This document shows, piece by piece, positions 22,329 to 34,892 of a stretch of DNA of 64,000 bases (its first letter is position 1; each line of letters starts with the position of its first letter). Under the pieces are notes generated by a model. The model was not told where the DNA came from, searched no databases, and saw only the letters and a list, made by a program, of their open reading frames with translations. Both the position numbers and the translations under genes were made by a program. The stretch is taken from NCBI RefSeq assembly GCF_040802235.1, contig NC_133158.1, positions 164,397,401-164,461,400 of the forward strand, in the 5' to 3' direction. Source of the DNA: Manis javanica (Eukaryota > Chordata > Mammalia > Pholidota > Manidae).

Positions 22329-22650
22329 TGTGGATCAAGTGAAGGTTCCTATGGCCAAGATCCTCACCTGACTCTAAATTACTTGATCATGTAACTAGCC
22401 TGCTGCCAGGCTACTGCTTCCACACTGGTAGGCAATGAGCCTATATAAAGAGCTCTGCCCAGTACTCTGGGCAGAGGCAGAGACAAAGGAGGATTACAGA
22501 CTTGCAGACTGTAATTCTAGTGTTTGACCTATTGCCAGGAAAACAAGCTGGGTAATAAGCCCTTTCACCCCCAAAACTTTCCATTGTCATTCCTTGATCT
22601 CACTGAATCCATAGTGAACTTGCCCGGGGCTGAAACCCATTGGCAAGACA
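22329..22650 (+). repeat. 3' LTR of the provirus
   Basis: Starts tgtggatcaag and ends ggcaagaca. It shares with the 5' LTR the tatataaagagctctgccc region, ggtaataagccctttcacccc and the terminal block. About 30 bp shorter than the 5' LTR because of small gaps. Confidence 0.88.
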
Positions 22651-22870
22651 CCAAGTTTCTGACAGTCACATTAATGTTTCTATCAGATCACAGAATCTCA
22701 AATTTGCCATGAATCCAGCATATTTATATAAATATTTTCCTCCTAGAATTAAAAAAAAATATATTGAGAACTCCCAGGATGAGTTGCTCAGAAAACTTCT
22801 GCAGCTCACTGCTGCAGACTTGGAAATTCCCCATTGTTCAGACATGCATGATGTAAACTTCTCTGAGATC
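22651..22870 (+). repeat. Ancient repeat, copy 1 of an inverted pair
   Basis: Starting exactly after the 3' LTR, 'ccaagtttctgacagtcac', 'cacagaatctcaaatttgcca' and later blocks match the reverse complement of 24240-24455. The family was not identified. Confidence 0.7.
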
Positions 22871-22894
22871 AACCCAAACAGAATATTCAGGCTA

Positions 22895-23330
22895 GTAGAT
22901 GGGCGATGTCACAAAATAATTGTATCCATTATTTTTTTCAACAACTATTATGGGTTAGGTCCCATTCTGAGTACTGGGGATGTAGCAAAGAACCAAAGAA
23001 ATGGCCATTACCTCTAGCAGGTGTGGAGGTGGGGAGGGTGAAAAGCAATAGACACACTGACAAATAAATGGATCAGGTAGTTTCAGTTAGTGATGTGTTA
23101 TGAAGAAATAACAACAGGGTAATGGATTAGAGAATGATGGTGGGAGTTGGGGGGTGGATGGGGGAGGAGAGTGGCCACTTTACTAATGTGGTGAGGAAAG
23201 GCTCTCTAGGGAGTGACATTTGAGTTGAGATCTGAATGTTGATAAGAAAGGAACCTGGGGAAGATGTGGGGGCTAGAAAGTTCCAGGAAAAGATAAATGA
23301 AATAGGAAGGGCTTGGTCTACCATTTTCCT
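22895..23330. repeat. Old mammalian interspersed repeat (family unassigned)
   Basis: The series 'caacaactattatgggttagg', 'actggggatgtagcaaag', 'tgtgttatgaagaaataa' and 'gtgacatttgagttgagatctgaatg' is a familiar high-copy mammalian repeat. I cannot assign the family name with confidence. A related 3' part occurs near 40450-41100. Confidence 0.6.
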
Positions 23331-24239
23331 ATCTGCTCTTCTGCATTTCTGACCAAACAATTTAAATCTAGATGAGGAAAAGTTGTGTTTTTCTTCCCAC
23401 AGTAGCTGAAGACCTTAAATGAACCTCAAACTACACACAGGTAATAAGATACCTCAAAATTTGACTGATACAACCCCCTCTCTTGATAATATTTTTTCTG
23501 CAAATTAATGAACACCCAAGTTCTGGTCCAATATTAAGGGAATAAAGATGGTAAATTTTAGCTAGATATAATGTTTAGAATGAAGAAGGTAGATAATTGG
23601 ATTGTGGATTTAAAAACTCAAATTTGCTGTCTCATTCATTCATAAGCAATACCAAGACATATAATTTGCATTTTGAATCATTTTGAAACTATGAAAGCAT
23701 GCACAGTCCATTTCTGGACAGTAGATGGCAGAGTATACCTACAAACTAGTGGTTGAGTCCTCTGCGCACATTCAAATATTTGAGAAAGGAAATGTCCCAG
23801 CTTCAGGCATCACAATAATTAGATGATTCAAAGAGTATACATCAAGGAGATATATAAGTGTTGGAGCAATGAAAAGTTTTTGTATTCTAATACCACTGAA
23901 ATTACCTCCTCATAGTGAATTAGCATCTAAGAGGCTCTGATAAGTTGCATTTTAGTGACTAAAACATCCCAGACTCAGTCCATAGGATCTAAGATACTGC
24001 ATGTGGATCTTACAGACATTGATTCTTGTCTTTAATTAGGAATTTTTAAAGAAGGTGGGTGGGGTGATCTTTGAAGTCCTTAGCACTAGGTTGAAAGACA
24101 ATAGGTAGTATATTCAAGCTGAGTAGTTGAAAAAGGCAGCAAAATCTTCAAAAATGGCACTTTCATAAATGGCATGATATTGTGATATCTGCCATCTGCC
24201 AACCTAGAGATTCTATTTTGTTGGGTCTTAGAAAAGCAC
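23331..24239. other. Unassigned sequence
   Basis: About 900 bp with no gene and no repeat I can name. Confidence 0.5.
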
Positions 24240-24455
24240 ATATTGTGAATGATCACCCTAAGCATCTCTGAACTACAGGGAACTTCTGAGCCTGCAGAGG
24301 TTAAGTTTTATAGCAGCCCTTGCTAGAAGTCCTTGAGAGGTTTTGTTTGCTTTTAATTGCTGAAGGCAGATATGTAAATAGGTCAGATTAATGGCAAATT
24401 TGAGATTCTGTGATCCGGTAGGAACTTTAACATGACAGTCAGAAACTTGGGATCT
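24240..24455 (-). repeat. Ancient repeat, copy 2 of an inverted pair
   Basis: The reverse complement shows the same words as 22651-22870 ('ccaagtttctgac', 'cacagaatctcaaatttgcca') in the same order. The two translate similarly over about 35 residues, but this may only reflect DNA similarity. Confidence 0.7.
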
Positions 24456-24499
24456 GATCCCAAGATTAAGGGAAGCTATAAAAATAATTATTCCCAGAG

Positions 24500-26385
24500 T
24501 TCCAGTTACAGATAAAATGGAGTAAGCACACTTCATATCTTCTCTTTCATTGAATATAACTACAAAACCTGGACAGAAAGCATGGAACAACTACTTGAAG
24601 ACTCTAGAAAGTAAATAGAATTTGGAGAACCATCAATCTAAATCCAAACATGTCAATAAAAACACTAATATAAATGTTTATACTAATTTAAAAATCAAGA
24701 ACTGTCAGAATGAATTAAACATGACTCAATTCTATGCCATCTACAAGAACCTTAGTTCAAATACAATAATATACATATGTTAAAAGTAGAAGTATAGAAA
24801 AATATACCATATAGACACTAGTCAAGAAAACTGAAGTGGCTATATTGATGTCAGACCTACCTTACCTCAGAGAAAAAATCACTGGGGATAGAAAAGGATT
24901 TATTAACCAAGAAGCCATAACAATCCTAAATGTGTACGCAGCACTGAGCTTCTAAACACAGGTAGCAAAAAGTCACAGAACTGAAAAGAGTACAAATCCA
25001 TAATTAGAGTTGGAGACATTAACATGCCTTGCTGAATAATAAAACTAATAGAAAAGCAAGGATATAGAGTAACTGAAGAATGACATCAACCAACTGAACC
25101 TGACATTTCAAAAGTATTTCATCTAATAAGAACAGAAAATATGTTCTTTTTAGTGAACATGGAACATTTGCCAGATAAACCATACCCAGAGTAATAAAAC
25201 AAACTTTAGTAAATTTAAAAGAATTCAAAATATACAAAGTATATTTTTAGACCATACTGGAGTTAAACTAGGATTCAATAAAAGAAATATAACAGAAAAA
25301 TCTCTAAGCACTTGAAGTTAATCAATGCACTTCTAAATAATCAAGGTGTCAAAGAGAAACTCTAAGGATAAATTATAAAATATTTTGAATTAAATGAAAA
25401 TGAACATAACATCGAAATTTGTGGGATGCAGCTAATAAAGTACATAAAGGAAAATGTATAGCATTAAAATGCTTATGCTAAAAAAGAAAAAAGTCAAATC
25501 ACTTACTTTCATCTTAAGAAACTAGAAAAAGAAGAGCAAACTACTCAAAGCAAGGAAAATGAAGGGAAAATAAGATTAAAGTATAAATCAATAAAATTGA
25601 AAACAGAAAATATGGAAAATCAAGTAAACTGATTTTTAAGTCAATAAAACTGATCAACTTCTAGCAAGACTGATAATGGAAAATAGAAGATGCAAGTTAC
25701 CAATATCAGATTGAAAGAGGAGAGATCAGTCAGACTCTGAAGACATTAAAGGGATAATGAGAGAGAATAGTATGAATAACTCTATGTGCATACATTCAAT
25801 GCTTTAAGTGAAATGGACCAATTCCTCAAAAACCATAAACTACCTAAATTCAACCAAGATCAAATATTTAACTTGAGCTATCCTATCACTATTAAATAAG
25901 TTAATTTTATTTAAGTTAAACTAATTAAATAAATTAAATTTATAGTTAAAAACCTTCTAAAAAGAAATCTCCCAGCCCAGATGTTTCCACAGATGAAATT
26001 TGGGACATTTAAAGGAGAAATGGAATGAATTCTGTACAATAACTCCCATTCAATAGAAGAAGAGGGAATATGTCCCAAGTCATACCAAAACTTGGAAAAG
26101 ACACTATAAGAAAAGATAGCTACAAATATTTCTCATAAACATGAATGCAAATATGTTCAACAACTATTACCAAATTGAATTGAGAAATACAGTTTTAAAA
26201 ATACATCTCCGTAAGTAGAGTTTATCTCAGGATGAAAGGTTCAATATTAAGAAGTCAGTCAATGTAATCCACCATATTAATCTAAAGAAGAAAAACTTCA
26301 TGAGCCCATTAATTGATGTAGAAAAGTATTTGACAATATCCAACAACCACTCTGGATAAAAACTGCCAGCAAACTTTCTGCCTGG
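24500..26385 (+). mobile_element. Ancient LINE-1, left portion
   Basis: Diverged L1 sequence through the endonuclease and reverse transcriptase part of ORF2 ('catctacaagaacc', 'gtgggatgcagctaataaag', 'tgatgtagaaaagtatttgacaa'), full of stops and indels. It appears to resume at about 29960 after a younger L1 piece. Confidence 0.8.
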
Positions 26386-26860
26386 CAGGCAGGGGGAGAC
26401 TCTCCCAACTTGTCTGGCTCCATTTCAGCCCAACCAGAGAGGTGCCTAGAGGAGCCAGGCCCAAGAGCTCCTTCCTCCCTGCTGGTGTCCAAACCTAGTG
26501 TTGTGCAACCAGCCAGGGCACATCAGTACAACCACCCCATTAACCATGCAACCCTACCATTGCTGCAGACCAGGTAGAGGGCAGCCCCTCCCACAGTGAG
26601 CTCAACGGAGATTCCTGAGCTGATCACAAGGCAGAAGCTCAAGGAACCTTCCCACCCAGACTTAGACTACTACAAAAGCCAGACAGAAAGGTAGGCCCAC
26701 TCACAGCATGCCAACAACCGGGAACCCCACAAAATAGAACCAGGCACTAGAGAGTAAAGAATCGTGAGCTTCTGGGCACCATAGCACACCTCCTTCATAA
26801 AGCTATTATTCATAGCAGAGATATCTAACACAAAGGAGGAAATACAGAATCACTGACAAA

Positions 26861-27738
26861 ATGAACAGGCAGAGGAATTTGATCCAAACAAAACTACAAG
26901 ACAGAACCCCAGAAAGAGGGCTAAATGAAATGGATATCACTAATTTTCTTGATAATGATTCCAAAATAAAAGTCATAAACATGCTCGCAGATTTACAGAA
27001 GAGTGTTCAAGATCTCAGGGAGGACTTCAACAAAGAGACAGAAAACCTGAAAAAGAGTCACTCAGAGCAGAAGAATATAGTATCTGAAATGAAATACACA
27101 ATAGAGGGATTTAAAGGCAGATTATATCATGTAGAGGAGATAGTAAATGAAATACAAATTGGAGAACAGGAAAACACAGAAGCTGAGGAACAGAGAAAAA
27201 AGGATTTCTAGGTATGAAAAAATAATAAGAGAGCTATGCACCCAACCCAAGTGAAACAATATTTGCATAATAGGGGTACCAGTAGGAGAAGAGAAAGACA
27301 AAGGGATAGAAAGTCTCTTTGATGAAATTATTGTTGAAAACTTCCCCAATCTGGGGAAGGAAATAGACACTCAAGTCATGGAAGTGCAGAGATCCTTTAA
27401 AAAAAGGAACCCTAGGAAGATGGCACTAAGACATATAATAATTAAAATGCCAAAGATCAAAGGTGAGGAGAGAGTGTTGAAAGCAGCATGAGAGAGAGAA
27501 AAGATTACATATAAAGGAAATCCCATTAAGCTATCAGCAGACTTCTCAACAGAAACTCTACAGGCCAGAAGGGAGTGGCATGATATATTTAATGTACTAA
27601 AACAGAAGGACCTCCAACCAAGAACCCTCTGCCCAACAAGATTATCGTTGAAATTTGAAGTAGGAATTAAACAATTTTCAAATAAATAAAAGTTGAAGGA
27701 ATTTGTCACTACTAAGCCAGTCTTACAAGATATATGAA
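26861..27738 (+). pseudogene. L1 ORF1 remnant
   Basis: A coiled-coil N-terminal part is open for 116 codons, then a stop at 27209-27211 and frameshifts break the RRM and C-terminal domains (TLQARREWHD and TRLSLKFE-type blocks near 27560-27660). Diverged from ORF1 of the full-length elements. Confidence 0.82.
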
Positions 27739-28214
27739 AGGGATTGCTGTAGCTAGAAATGACCCTAAAGCTAAATAGCTGTCACCAGTGAAAATAAACC
27801 CATAGTAAAGGTATAGACCAAATAATTACCATGCAAGTACAAAATTTAAAAAAACAAAAGAAGTAAAATCAATTATACACAAAAGCAGTCAAGGGATACA
27901 CAAAAAGTACAGATTATGACATCTAATATGAAAAAAGTGGTAGAGGAAGAAGAAAAAAGTACCTTTAGATTGTGTTTGAAATAGAATATTCATCAATTTA
28001 AGATAGACTATTATATAGTAAAGAAACTGTCCTTGAACCTTTGATAATCACAAAACTAAAGCCTACAATAAGTACACATACACACAAATAAATAAATTTT
28101 AAAAAGAGAGAAATCCAATTATAACACTAAAGAAAACCATCAATAACAAGAGAAGAGTATAACAGAGGAAGAAAAGTACAGATAGGAGATATAAAAAACA
28201 GCCAGAAAACAATA

Positions 28215-29955
28215 AAATGGCAATAGGTACATATCTATCAATAATCACCTTAAATGTAAATGTACTGAATGCACCAACCAAAAGACACAGAATGGCAGAA
28301 TGGATAAGAAACCAAGACCCACTTGATAATGGAGGGAATCTAGTAACCAAAATGTTGCTCATGTAACTGTATATTAATGATACCAAAATAAAAAAAAAGA
28401 CCCAACTATATGCTTCCTACAAGAGACTCATTTCAGACCCAAAGACATATACAGACTATAAGTGAAGGGATGGAAAAAAATATTTCATGCAAATAATGAG
28501 AAAAAAGCAGGAGTAACAGTACTTAGATCAGAAAAAAATAGATTTCAAAACAAAGAAAATAACAAGGACAAAGAAGGACATTATATAATGAAAAGGGATC
28601 AGTCCAACATGAGGATATAACCATTATAAATACCTATGCACCCAACACAGGAGCACCTACATATGTGAAACAAATACTGACAGAATTAAAGGAGGAAATA
28701 GATTGCAGCACATTCATTTTAGAGACTTTAACATACCACTCACATTAACAGATCAACCAGACAGAAAATAAATAAGGAAACAGAGCCACTGAACAATACA
28801 TTAGATCAAATGGACTTAACAGATATCTATAGAACACCCCATCCAAAAGCAGCAAGATACACATTTTTCTCAAGTGTACATGGAACATTCTCCAGAATAG
28901 ATCACATGCTAAGCCACAAGAACAGCCTCACTAAATCAAAAAGACTGAAATTGTATCAGGCAGCTTCTCAGGCCACAATGGCATGAAATTAGAAATAAAT
29001 TACACGAAGAAAATAAAAAGACTTACAAACACAAGGAGGTTAAACAACATGGTTCTAAATAATCAAGGGATCAATGAGCAAATTAAAATAGAAATTAAGT
29101 AATAGATGGAGACAAATGAAAACAAAAACACAACAGCCTAAAATCAGTGGAATATGGTAAAGGCAGTTCTAATCGGAAAGTACATAACAATGCAGGCTTA
29201 CGTCAGAAAAACAAGAACAATCCCAAATAAACAGTCTAAAATCACAATTAAAGAAACTAGAAAAAGAACAAGTGAAACCCAAAGTCAGTAGAAGGAGGGA
29301 CATATAAATAAAATAGAGCAGAAATAAATAAAATAGAGAAGAACAAAACAATAGAAAAAATCAATGAAACCATGAGCTGGTTCTTTGAGAAAATAAACAA
29401 AATAGATAAATACCTAGCCAGAATTACCAAGAAAAAAAGAGAGAGTACACACATAAACAGAATCAGAAATGAAGAGGGAATAATCACATGGATACTGCAG
29501 AAATACAAAAACTATTAATAGTATGAAAAATTATATGACAATAAATTGGACAACTTCCTAGAAAAATACAACCTTCCAATACTGACCCAGGAAGAAACAG
29601 AAAATCTGAACAGACCAATTAGCAGCAATGAAATTGAACTGGTAATCAAAAAACTCCAGGTTCATATGGCTTCACATCTGAATTCTATCAAGCATTTAAG
29701 AAGAGCTAATACCCATCCTTAAAGTATTGCAAAATGTAGAAGAGGAGGAAATACTTCCAAACTCATTCTATGAGGCCAGCATCACTCTAATACCAAAAGC
29801 AGACAAAGACACTACAAAAAAAGAAAATTACAAACCAATATCCATGATGAACATAGATGCAAAAATCCTCAATAAAATATTAGCAGACTGAATCCAAAAA
29901 TACATAAAAAAGATTATCCATCATGACCAAGTGGGATTTATTCCAGGATTGGAAG
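28215..29955 (+). pseudogene. L1 ORF2 remnant, 3'-truncated
   Basis: Endonuclease (from about 28217) and N-terminal reverse transcriptase blocks are recognisable in shifting frames, with a 75-bp L1 tail insertion at 28322-28396. Sequence ends before the FADD motif. Confidence 0.8.
28322..28396 (+). mobile_element. Very short LINE-1 3' end inserted within an L1
   Basis: 75 bp of L1 3' UTR end ('gttgctcatgtaactgtatattaatgatacc' region) plus an A-run are inserted in ORF2. The target word aagaccca is duplicated at 28314-28321 and 28397-28404. Confidence 0.85.
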
Positions 29956-30185
29956 ACTCAGCAAAGCAAAGATATCAATTTTTCCAAATTGAAATATAGA
30001 TATAATGCAATTTTAATCTAAAGACAAGCAGGATTGTTTTTTAGATGTAGATAAACTGACCCTAACATTTATATGAAGAAGCAAAGAAACTAGAACAGGT
30101 AAAACAAGTTTTAAAAAGGAAGAATAAATTTGGAGCAATCTATGGAAAAGACAATTTGTGCTTCAGTGGAAAACTACACGTCTAT
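29956..30185 (+). mobile_element. Ancient LINE-1, middle portion
   Basis: 'gcaaagatatcaatttttccaaattg' and 'tttatatgaagaagcaaagaaac' correspond to the post-RT part of old L1 ORF2. It continues the element on the left after the younger insertion. Confidence 0.7.
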
Positions 30186-30515
30186 AACATACCTTTATAT
30201 TTTCTTAGATTCTGATTCTAAGGAGGCTGTCTTTAAGTCTGTAAGATAGACAGGGTTCTGTTTCATCTGGTAGAGGTTCAAATGTATTCCATCACACTCT
30301 GTGGAAAAACAAATTTTGTCTCCATTTGGAATTCTTTCATATTCTTTTATTCCATATAAATGTGTGCTCTTTAGGTCTTTCCTCTGAATGATTTATAGAA
30401 TCTGTTTGGTTTCCCTTATTAGCAAGTGAAATAAAGTATTTAACATGTTACTCATTTTTATATCTGTATGAGTGAGTCATGTTTTTATCTTTTTTAAATA
30501 CATTTTAACAAATCA
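30186..30515. other. Unassigned ~330-bp insertion in the ancient L1
   Basis: Not L1-like, while L1 sequence flanks it on both sides. It contains an aataaag near 30430 and could be an LTR or DNA-transposon remnant. The family is not recognised. Confidence 0.5.
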
Positions 30516-31830
30516 CACTATGTGATTTTAAAATGCACTATAAAGCTACAGTAAAGAAGACAATGTGGACTTAGAGAAGGGATAGACTCACAGATCAATG
30601 GAACAGAACAGAGAGTCATTTGTGGCTAATTTATAATTTTGACAGTTATAAAAGCCACTTAATGTATTAATAATAATTATTCAACAAATGATGTTGGAAC
30701 AATTGGACATCCAAAGGTTAAAAGAAGAAGGAGGATGAGGAGGAGGGAGGAAGGACTGAAGGAAGAGGAGAACTTTAGCCTAAACCTTATATATTATACA
30801 AAATTAATTCAAAACAGACCATAGACCTAAATATAAAATATGAAATATTACAAGATTTAGAAAAAAACATAGGAGACTTTGGATTTAGTAATAAATTCTT
30901 ATATGTGGCACCAAAATTATGATCCTTTAAAAAATTGATAAATTGAGCTTAATTATAATATAAAAAACCTTTGCAAGACACTGTTAGGAGAATGAAAATA
31001 TACGCTACAGATTGGGAGAAAATATTTGCAAATCACATAATGACAAAGAACTTTTTTCTAGATCATATAAAGAAGTCTTAAAATTTGACAATAAGAAAAC
31101 AAACACTCCATTAAAAATCCACTAAAGATATGAACAGACACTTCACCAAAGAGATAAAATGGATGGTAAAAAAAAAAACCTTGGAAAAATGTTCAACATC
31201 ATTACATATTAGGGAAATGCAAATAATCAATGAGATATCACTACATTTCTGAGCTGCTAAAATAAAAATTACCAACACCAAGAAGTGGTGAGGATGCAGA
31301 ACAACCCAAGTCTTATACATTGCTGCTAATGGGACTGCAAAATGGTACAGCCACTCTGGAAAACCATTTCACAGTTTCTTATAAAGTTAAACATAAAGTT
31401 ACTGTATGACCCCTAAATTCCATTCCTTGTAAGTGCTTTAAGAAATGAAAACATATGCCCCCACAAAAACCTTTACACAAATATTTATCATAGCTCTATT
31501 CATAATTGCCCACTATTGGAAAAAACACAAATTTTCTTCAGTGGGTGAGTAGATAAACTAAGTGTGAAACATGTATGCTAAGGAATACTACTCAGCAGTA
31601 AAAAGTAACAAACTCTTGATACACAGAACAACTTGGATGACTCTCAGAAGCTTGCTGAGTGCAAAAGTCAGTCTCCAAAGGTTACGTATGGTATGATTTC
31701 ATTTGTATGACTGTCTCCCAAGGACAAAACAATAAAGATGAAGGACAGATTAAAGGTTGGCAGAAGTATAATTCTTTAACTTCCTCCATTCTTCAGGTAA
31801 GACTTATTAAAAGTACATTTCAAAATGTGA
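30516..31830 (+). mobile_element. Ancient LINE-1, 3' portion
   Basis: From 'gcactataaagctacagtaaag' to 'ggaatactactcagcag' this follows the C-terminal third of L1 ORF2, then an old 3' region. Stops and indels are dense. Confidence 0.82.
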
Positions 31831-31984
31831 CCTCATTTCCAACTTCTTTTATGACTTAAAAAAAATACTCTTCAATGTCCACTTAATTAAGGCAGCTTTA
31901 GACTTCTGAGTTACTTCCCAAACCCAGTGAAGGAGATAGACCTGAAGTAGTAGATGAATATTCCACTCACCTGAAGGGCTATTG

Positions 31985-32100
31985 CATAGTTTAAAGCAAG
32001 GTTTCTCAAAACAAGGTCAGGAAGTGCCTATAGCAGAAAAACCTGTGGTACCTGTTAAAAAGATTCCTAGGATTACTGAATCAGAATTTTGAGGATCAAA
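31985..32100. repeat. MER5-like DNA transposon fragment
   Basis: 'aaggtttctcaaaac', 'acctgttaaaaagattcctagg' and 'tactgaatcagaat' fit a diverged MER5-type element. Confidence 0.5.
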
Positions 32101-32529
32101 GAAACAATTGAACATTAAGATTCAGGAGAACATACACTTACAAGAACTATAAAAGTGCCTTAAGGATGCCTACTTTCGTATTTCACACAATTTTATCAAA
32201 ACAATATTAGAAAGTGAATCTAAAATCTGTGACATCCCTCCCCATCTTTGTAAGTAAAACCGTAAGGGTGGCCTCATTTGTGAAGGTGTCCAACAGTAGA
32301 AATACTGTTGTGTTTCTTGTCCTGGAATTAAAGTAGCTCTTCATGATTATCTGCACACTAATACAAAATAAAAATCTTGCTTTAGATATTTCACATTAAC
32401 ATAAAACCAATTTTCAAGATATACTGATTAAATAGAAGATTTTCTGATACACAGTAGGACTTTTGCTGGTGTTCCCAAGAAGAGTCAAAGAAAGGCAAAG
32501 GCTGCAAGATCATAATTAAATACAAAGCC

Positions 32530-32655
32530 AAGGTGGGTTGGTGTCTGTCCCCTGAACACCACATTTGCTGGCACCTTGGTCTTGGACTTCCCAGGCTCCA
32601 GAATTGTGAGAAATAAATGTACTGTTTAAACGTCACTCGGTCTGTGGAGTATATG
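32530..32655 (+). repeat. MLT1-like LTR end (MaLR)
   Basis: 'tcttggacttcccaggctccagaattgtgagaaataaatgtact' followed by 'cactcggtctgtgg' resembles the 3' end of MLT1-type LTRs. Only the end is recognisable. Confidence 0.5.
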
Positions 32656-33960
32656 CAACTGTGTAGGGTAAGGTTTGGCGTTAGGCAGATGGCGGTACTC
32701 CCGAGCACCCTCTCCTGTGAACTGGCTTTACCTGACCTTGTCCTGACCAGCTCCTCCTGCACTCCCACATTCTGCACCCTATTGGCATTGGGCTGCAGGG
32801 GGCACTCCAGGCCTGCAGAGCTCCAGAGGACCCCAACCACCTGAATGGCTTCAGGGTGGAGGAAGCCCACACCAGAGGTTCTTCTAATGTGGCTGTTTAA
32901 AACTAGTGACACTCAATCCCCACAGGGCTGCCTGACGGGGTATCCAGATTCTCCAGAATCAAAGCTCCCTGGTGTCTCTTATTAGAGAGCACCCAGACCA
33001 TCCCGAGAAGGGCAGCCCCAGCCTCACAAGGCAGCCCAGTCTCCTCCAGCTCTGCCTTCAGGTGACAATGTAGGATAGGACTTAGAATTGGGCAGCTGCC
33101 AGGCACAGTGAGTAGCCTGCTCCTGTGGCTTCTCCCTATGGCTGTCTTGTTCCAGGTCCCTGGCTCCCACGACCTGTAATACCTGCACACGTGCAGTCTC
33201 CACTCTCTAAACCCGACTTTGGCAGCTGGAATGTCAGGTGTTCTTTAATGAAGGCTACCCCGACCTTCCCACTGGACCCTGCCTAGGCAAGGCAGTCCAG
33301 AATCCTCCAGCTCTACCTCCAGTGGGACTATGTGAATTTGTGTAGGCCAGTGCCTAGGATTAGGCAGATGCCATATACCCTGAATATCCTGCTCCTGTAA
33401 CTCAAGTCACTCAACAGATACCCTCTCTCACATCCTGGATGGCTTGACCTGATAGACACTGCATGCGCAGTCTGTACCCTCCAGCAGGTACTGTGCAGTT
33501 GGGGCCCTCAAGGCTGCGGAGTTCCAGCTGGTTCCCAATCAGCTGCACAGCCTCCTGGGCAGAGGGATTGCATCCCCAAAAATCTTACTTAGTCTGCAGC
33601 TATAAACAGTCACTCCCCATTTGGACTGGCTCTCTCTGCTGAGGTCCTGGGCTTGCCAGGTGTGTCTTACTGAAGAATATCCTGGCCAGTGTGCTGAGCC
33701 CCATTCTGGCAAAACAGTACAAGTCTTCTGGGAAGGACCAGGCTAGGCCTCATGCGGCCTGGACACTATGGGACTGGGATGAACAACTTCTCCCAGAAAG
33801 CTCAAGGCGTATCTGTCGTGGTCAGCACCACATCACACAAGATCTGGGGAAACTGGCTCATCACGCCATACCTTGCAAGAGAGGTGGGCCTGTAGGACCA
33901 GCCACAGATGCCAGTGTGGCTGGGGGCCATACTGCTGCATTCTCACAACTCCAACACTAG
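32653..33960. repeat. GC-rich degenerate long-unit repeat tract
   Basis: A block of about 65 bp of the type 'gtgtagg..agg.ttaggcagatg.c...gag.a.cctgctcctgt' recurs at about 32655, 33068 and 33336. A 'ctccagctctgcctcag' word precedes the second and third. Other parts also repeat loosely. Composition and CpG content differ from the surrounding AT-rich L1s. No convincing open frame is present. Confidence 0.5.
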
Positions 33961-34224
33961 CATGCCCTGAGACAGCTACTCAGTTTCTTGGACTGGCAGC
34001 TTATGAAAGTCTTCAGGCCAACAGAAGCTGGCAGAACCAAATTTCATCACTCACACATGCTATACACACATGCATATGTGTTCTATTTTCAAAACAAAAA
34101 TAACCCCACAGTATACAATTCACTTTACAACCAGCTTATTCTCTTTAACCTATCAGCTAACAGAGATCAGTCACTATTGACCCACCATGTGACTTTTTTA
34201 TCTGCCTAGTGCTTCATGGGTGGC

Positions 34225-34237
34225 TAGACATCCATTT
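34225..34237. repeat. Target-site duplication of the minus-strand L1, left
   Basis: tagacatccattt occurs here and at 39178-39190, flanking the whole nested L1 block. Confidence 0.88.
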
Positions 34238-34892
34238 AAAAATTTTTCTTATTTATTTTTTATTTTGGTATCATTAATATAAAATTACATGAACAACACT
34301 GTAGTTACTAGATTCCCCCCATTATCAAGACCCCACCACATACCCCACTACAGTCACTGTCCATCAGTATAGTAAGATGCTATAGAGTCACTACTTGTCT
34401 TCTCTGTTATACTGCCTTCTCCATGTCACCCCCCTCCATTATGTGTGCTAATTGTAATGCCCCTTTTTCCCCCTTATCATTCCCTTCCAACCCACCCTCC
34501 CCAGTCCCTTTCCCTTTGCTAACTGTTAGTCCATTCTTGGGTTCTGTGAGTCTGCTGCTGTTTAGTTCCTTCAGTTTCTGCTTTGTTCCTATGTTCCACA
34601 GATGAGTGAAATCATTTGGTACTTGTCTTTCTCTGCCTGGCTTATTTCACTGACCATAATATCCTCTAGCTCCATCCACGTTGTTGCAAATGGTAGGATT
34701 TGTTTTCTTCTTATGGCTGAATAATATTCCATTGTGTATATGTACCACATCTTCTTTATCCATTAATTAACTGATGGACACTTAGGTTGTTTCCATTTCT
34801 TGGCTATTGTAAATAGTGCTGTGATAAACATAGGGGTGCATATGTCTTTTTGAAACTGGGCTCCTGCATTCTTAAGGTAAATTCCTAGGAGT

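Larger units (their letters stand above)
16391..22650 (+). mobile_element. Decayed endogenous retrovirus, ERV-L-like (LTR-gag-pro-pol-LTR)
   Basis: Two direct LTRs (16391-16743 and 22329-22650) enclose about 5.6 kb with gag-like, protease, reverse transcriptase, RNase H and integrase remnants in retroviral order. No env is seen between integrase and the 3' LTR. The primer-binding site resembles tRNA-Leu, and the pol sequence has the flavour of class III (ERV-L); both are inferences. Every gene has stops or frameshifts, so the locus is not functional. Several solo LTRs of the same family lie in this window. Confidence 0.88.
26386..29955 (+). mobile_element. Middle-aged LINE-1 within the older L1
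   Basis: Begins in a GC-richer 5' UTR (26386-26860), followed by an ORF1 remnant (26861-27730) and an ORF2 remnant (about 28215-29955) that ends in the reverse transcriptase region at a gggatttattccagg block. It lacks the ORF2 end and 3' UTR, so a deletion or rearrangement removed its 3' part. Confidence 0.8.

Noticed and set aside
16381-22655. A clear target-site duplication for the provirus
   Set aside because: The flanks acttacccac and ccaagtttct do not give an exact 4- to 6-bp match at the LTR ends, so none is claimed.
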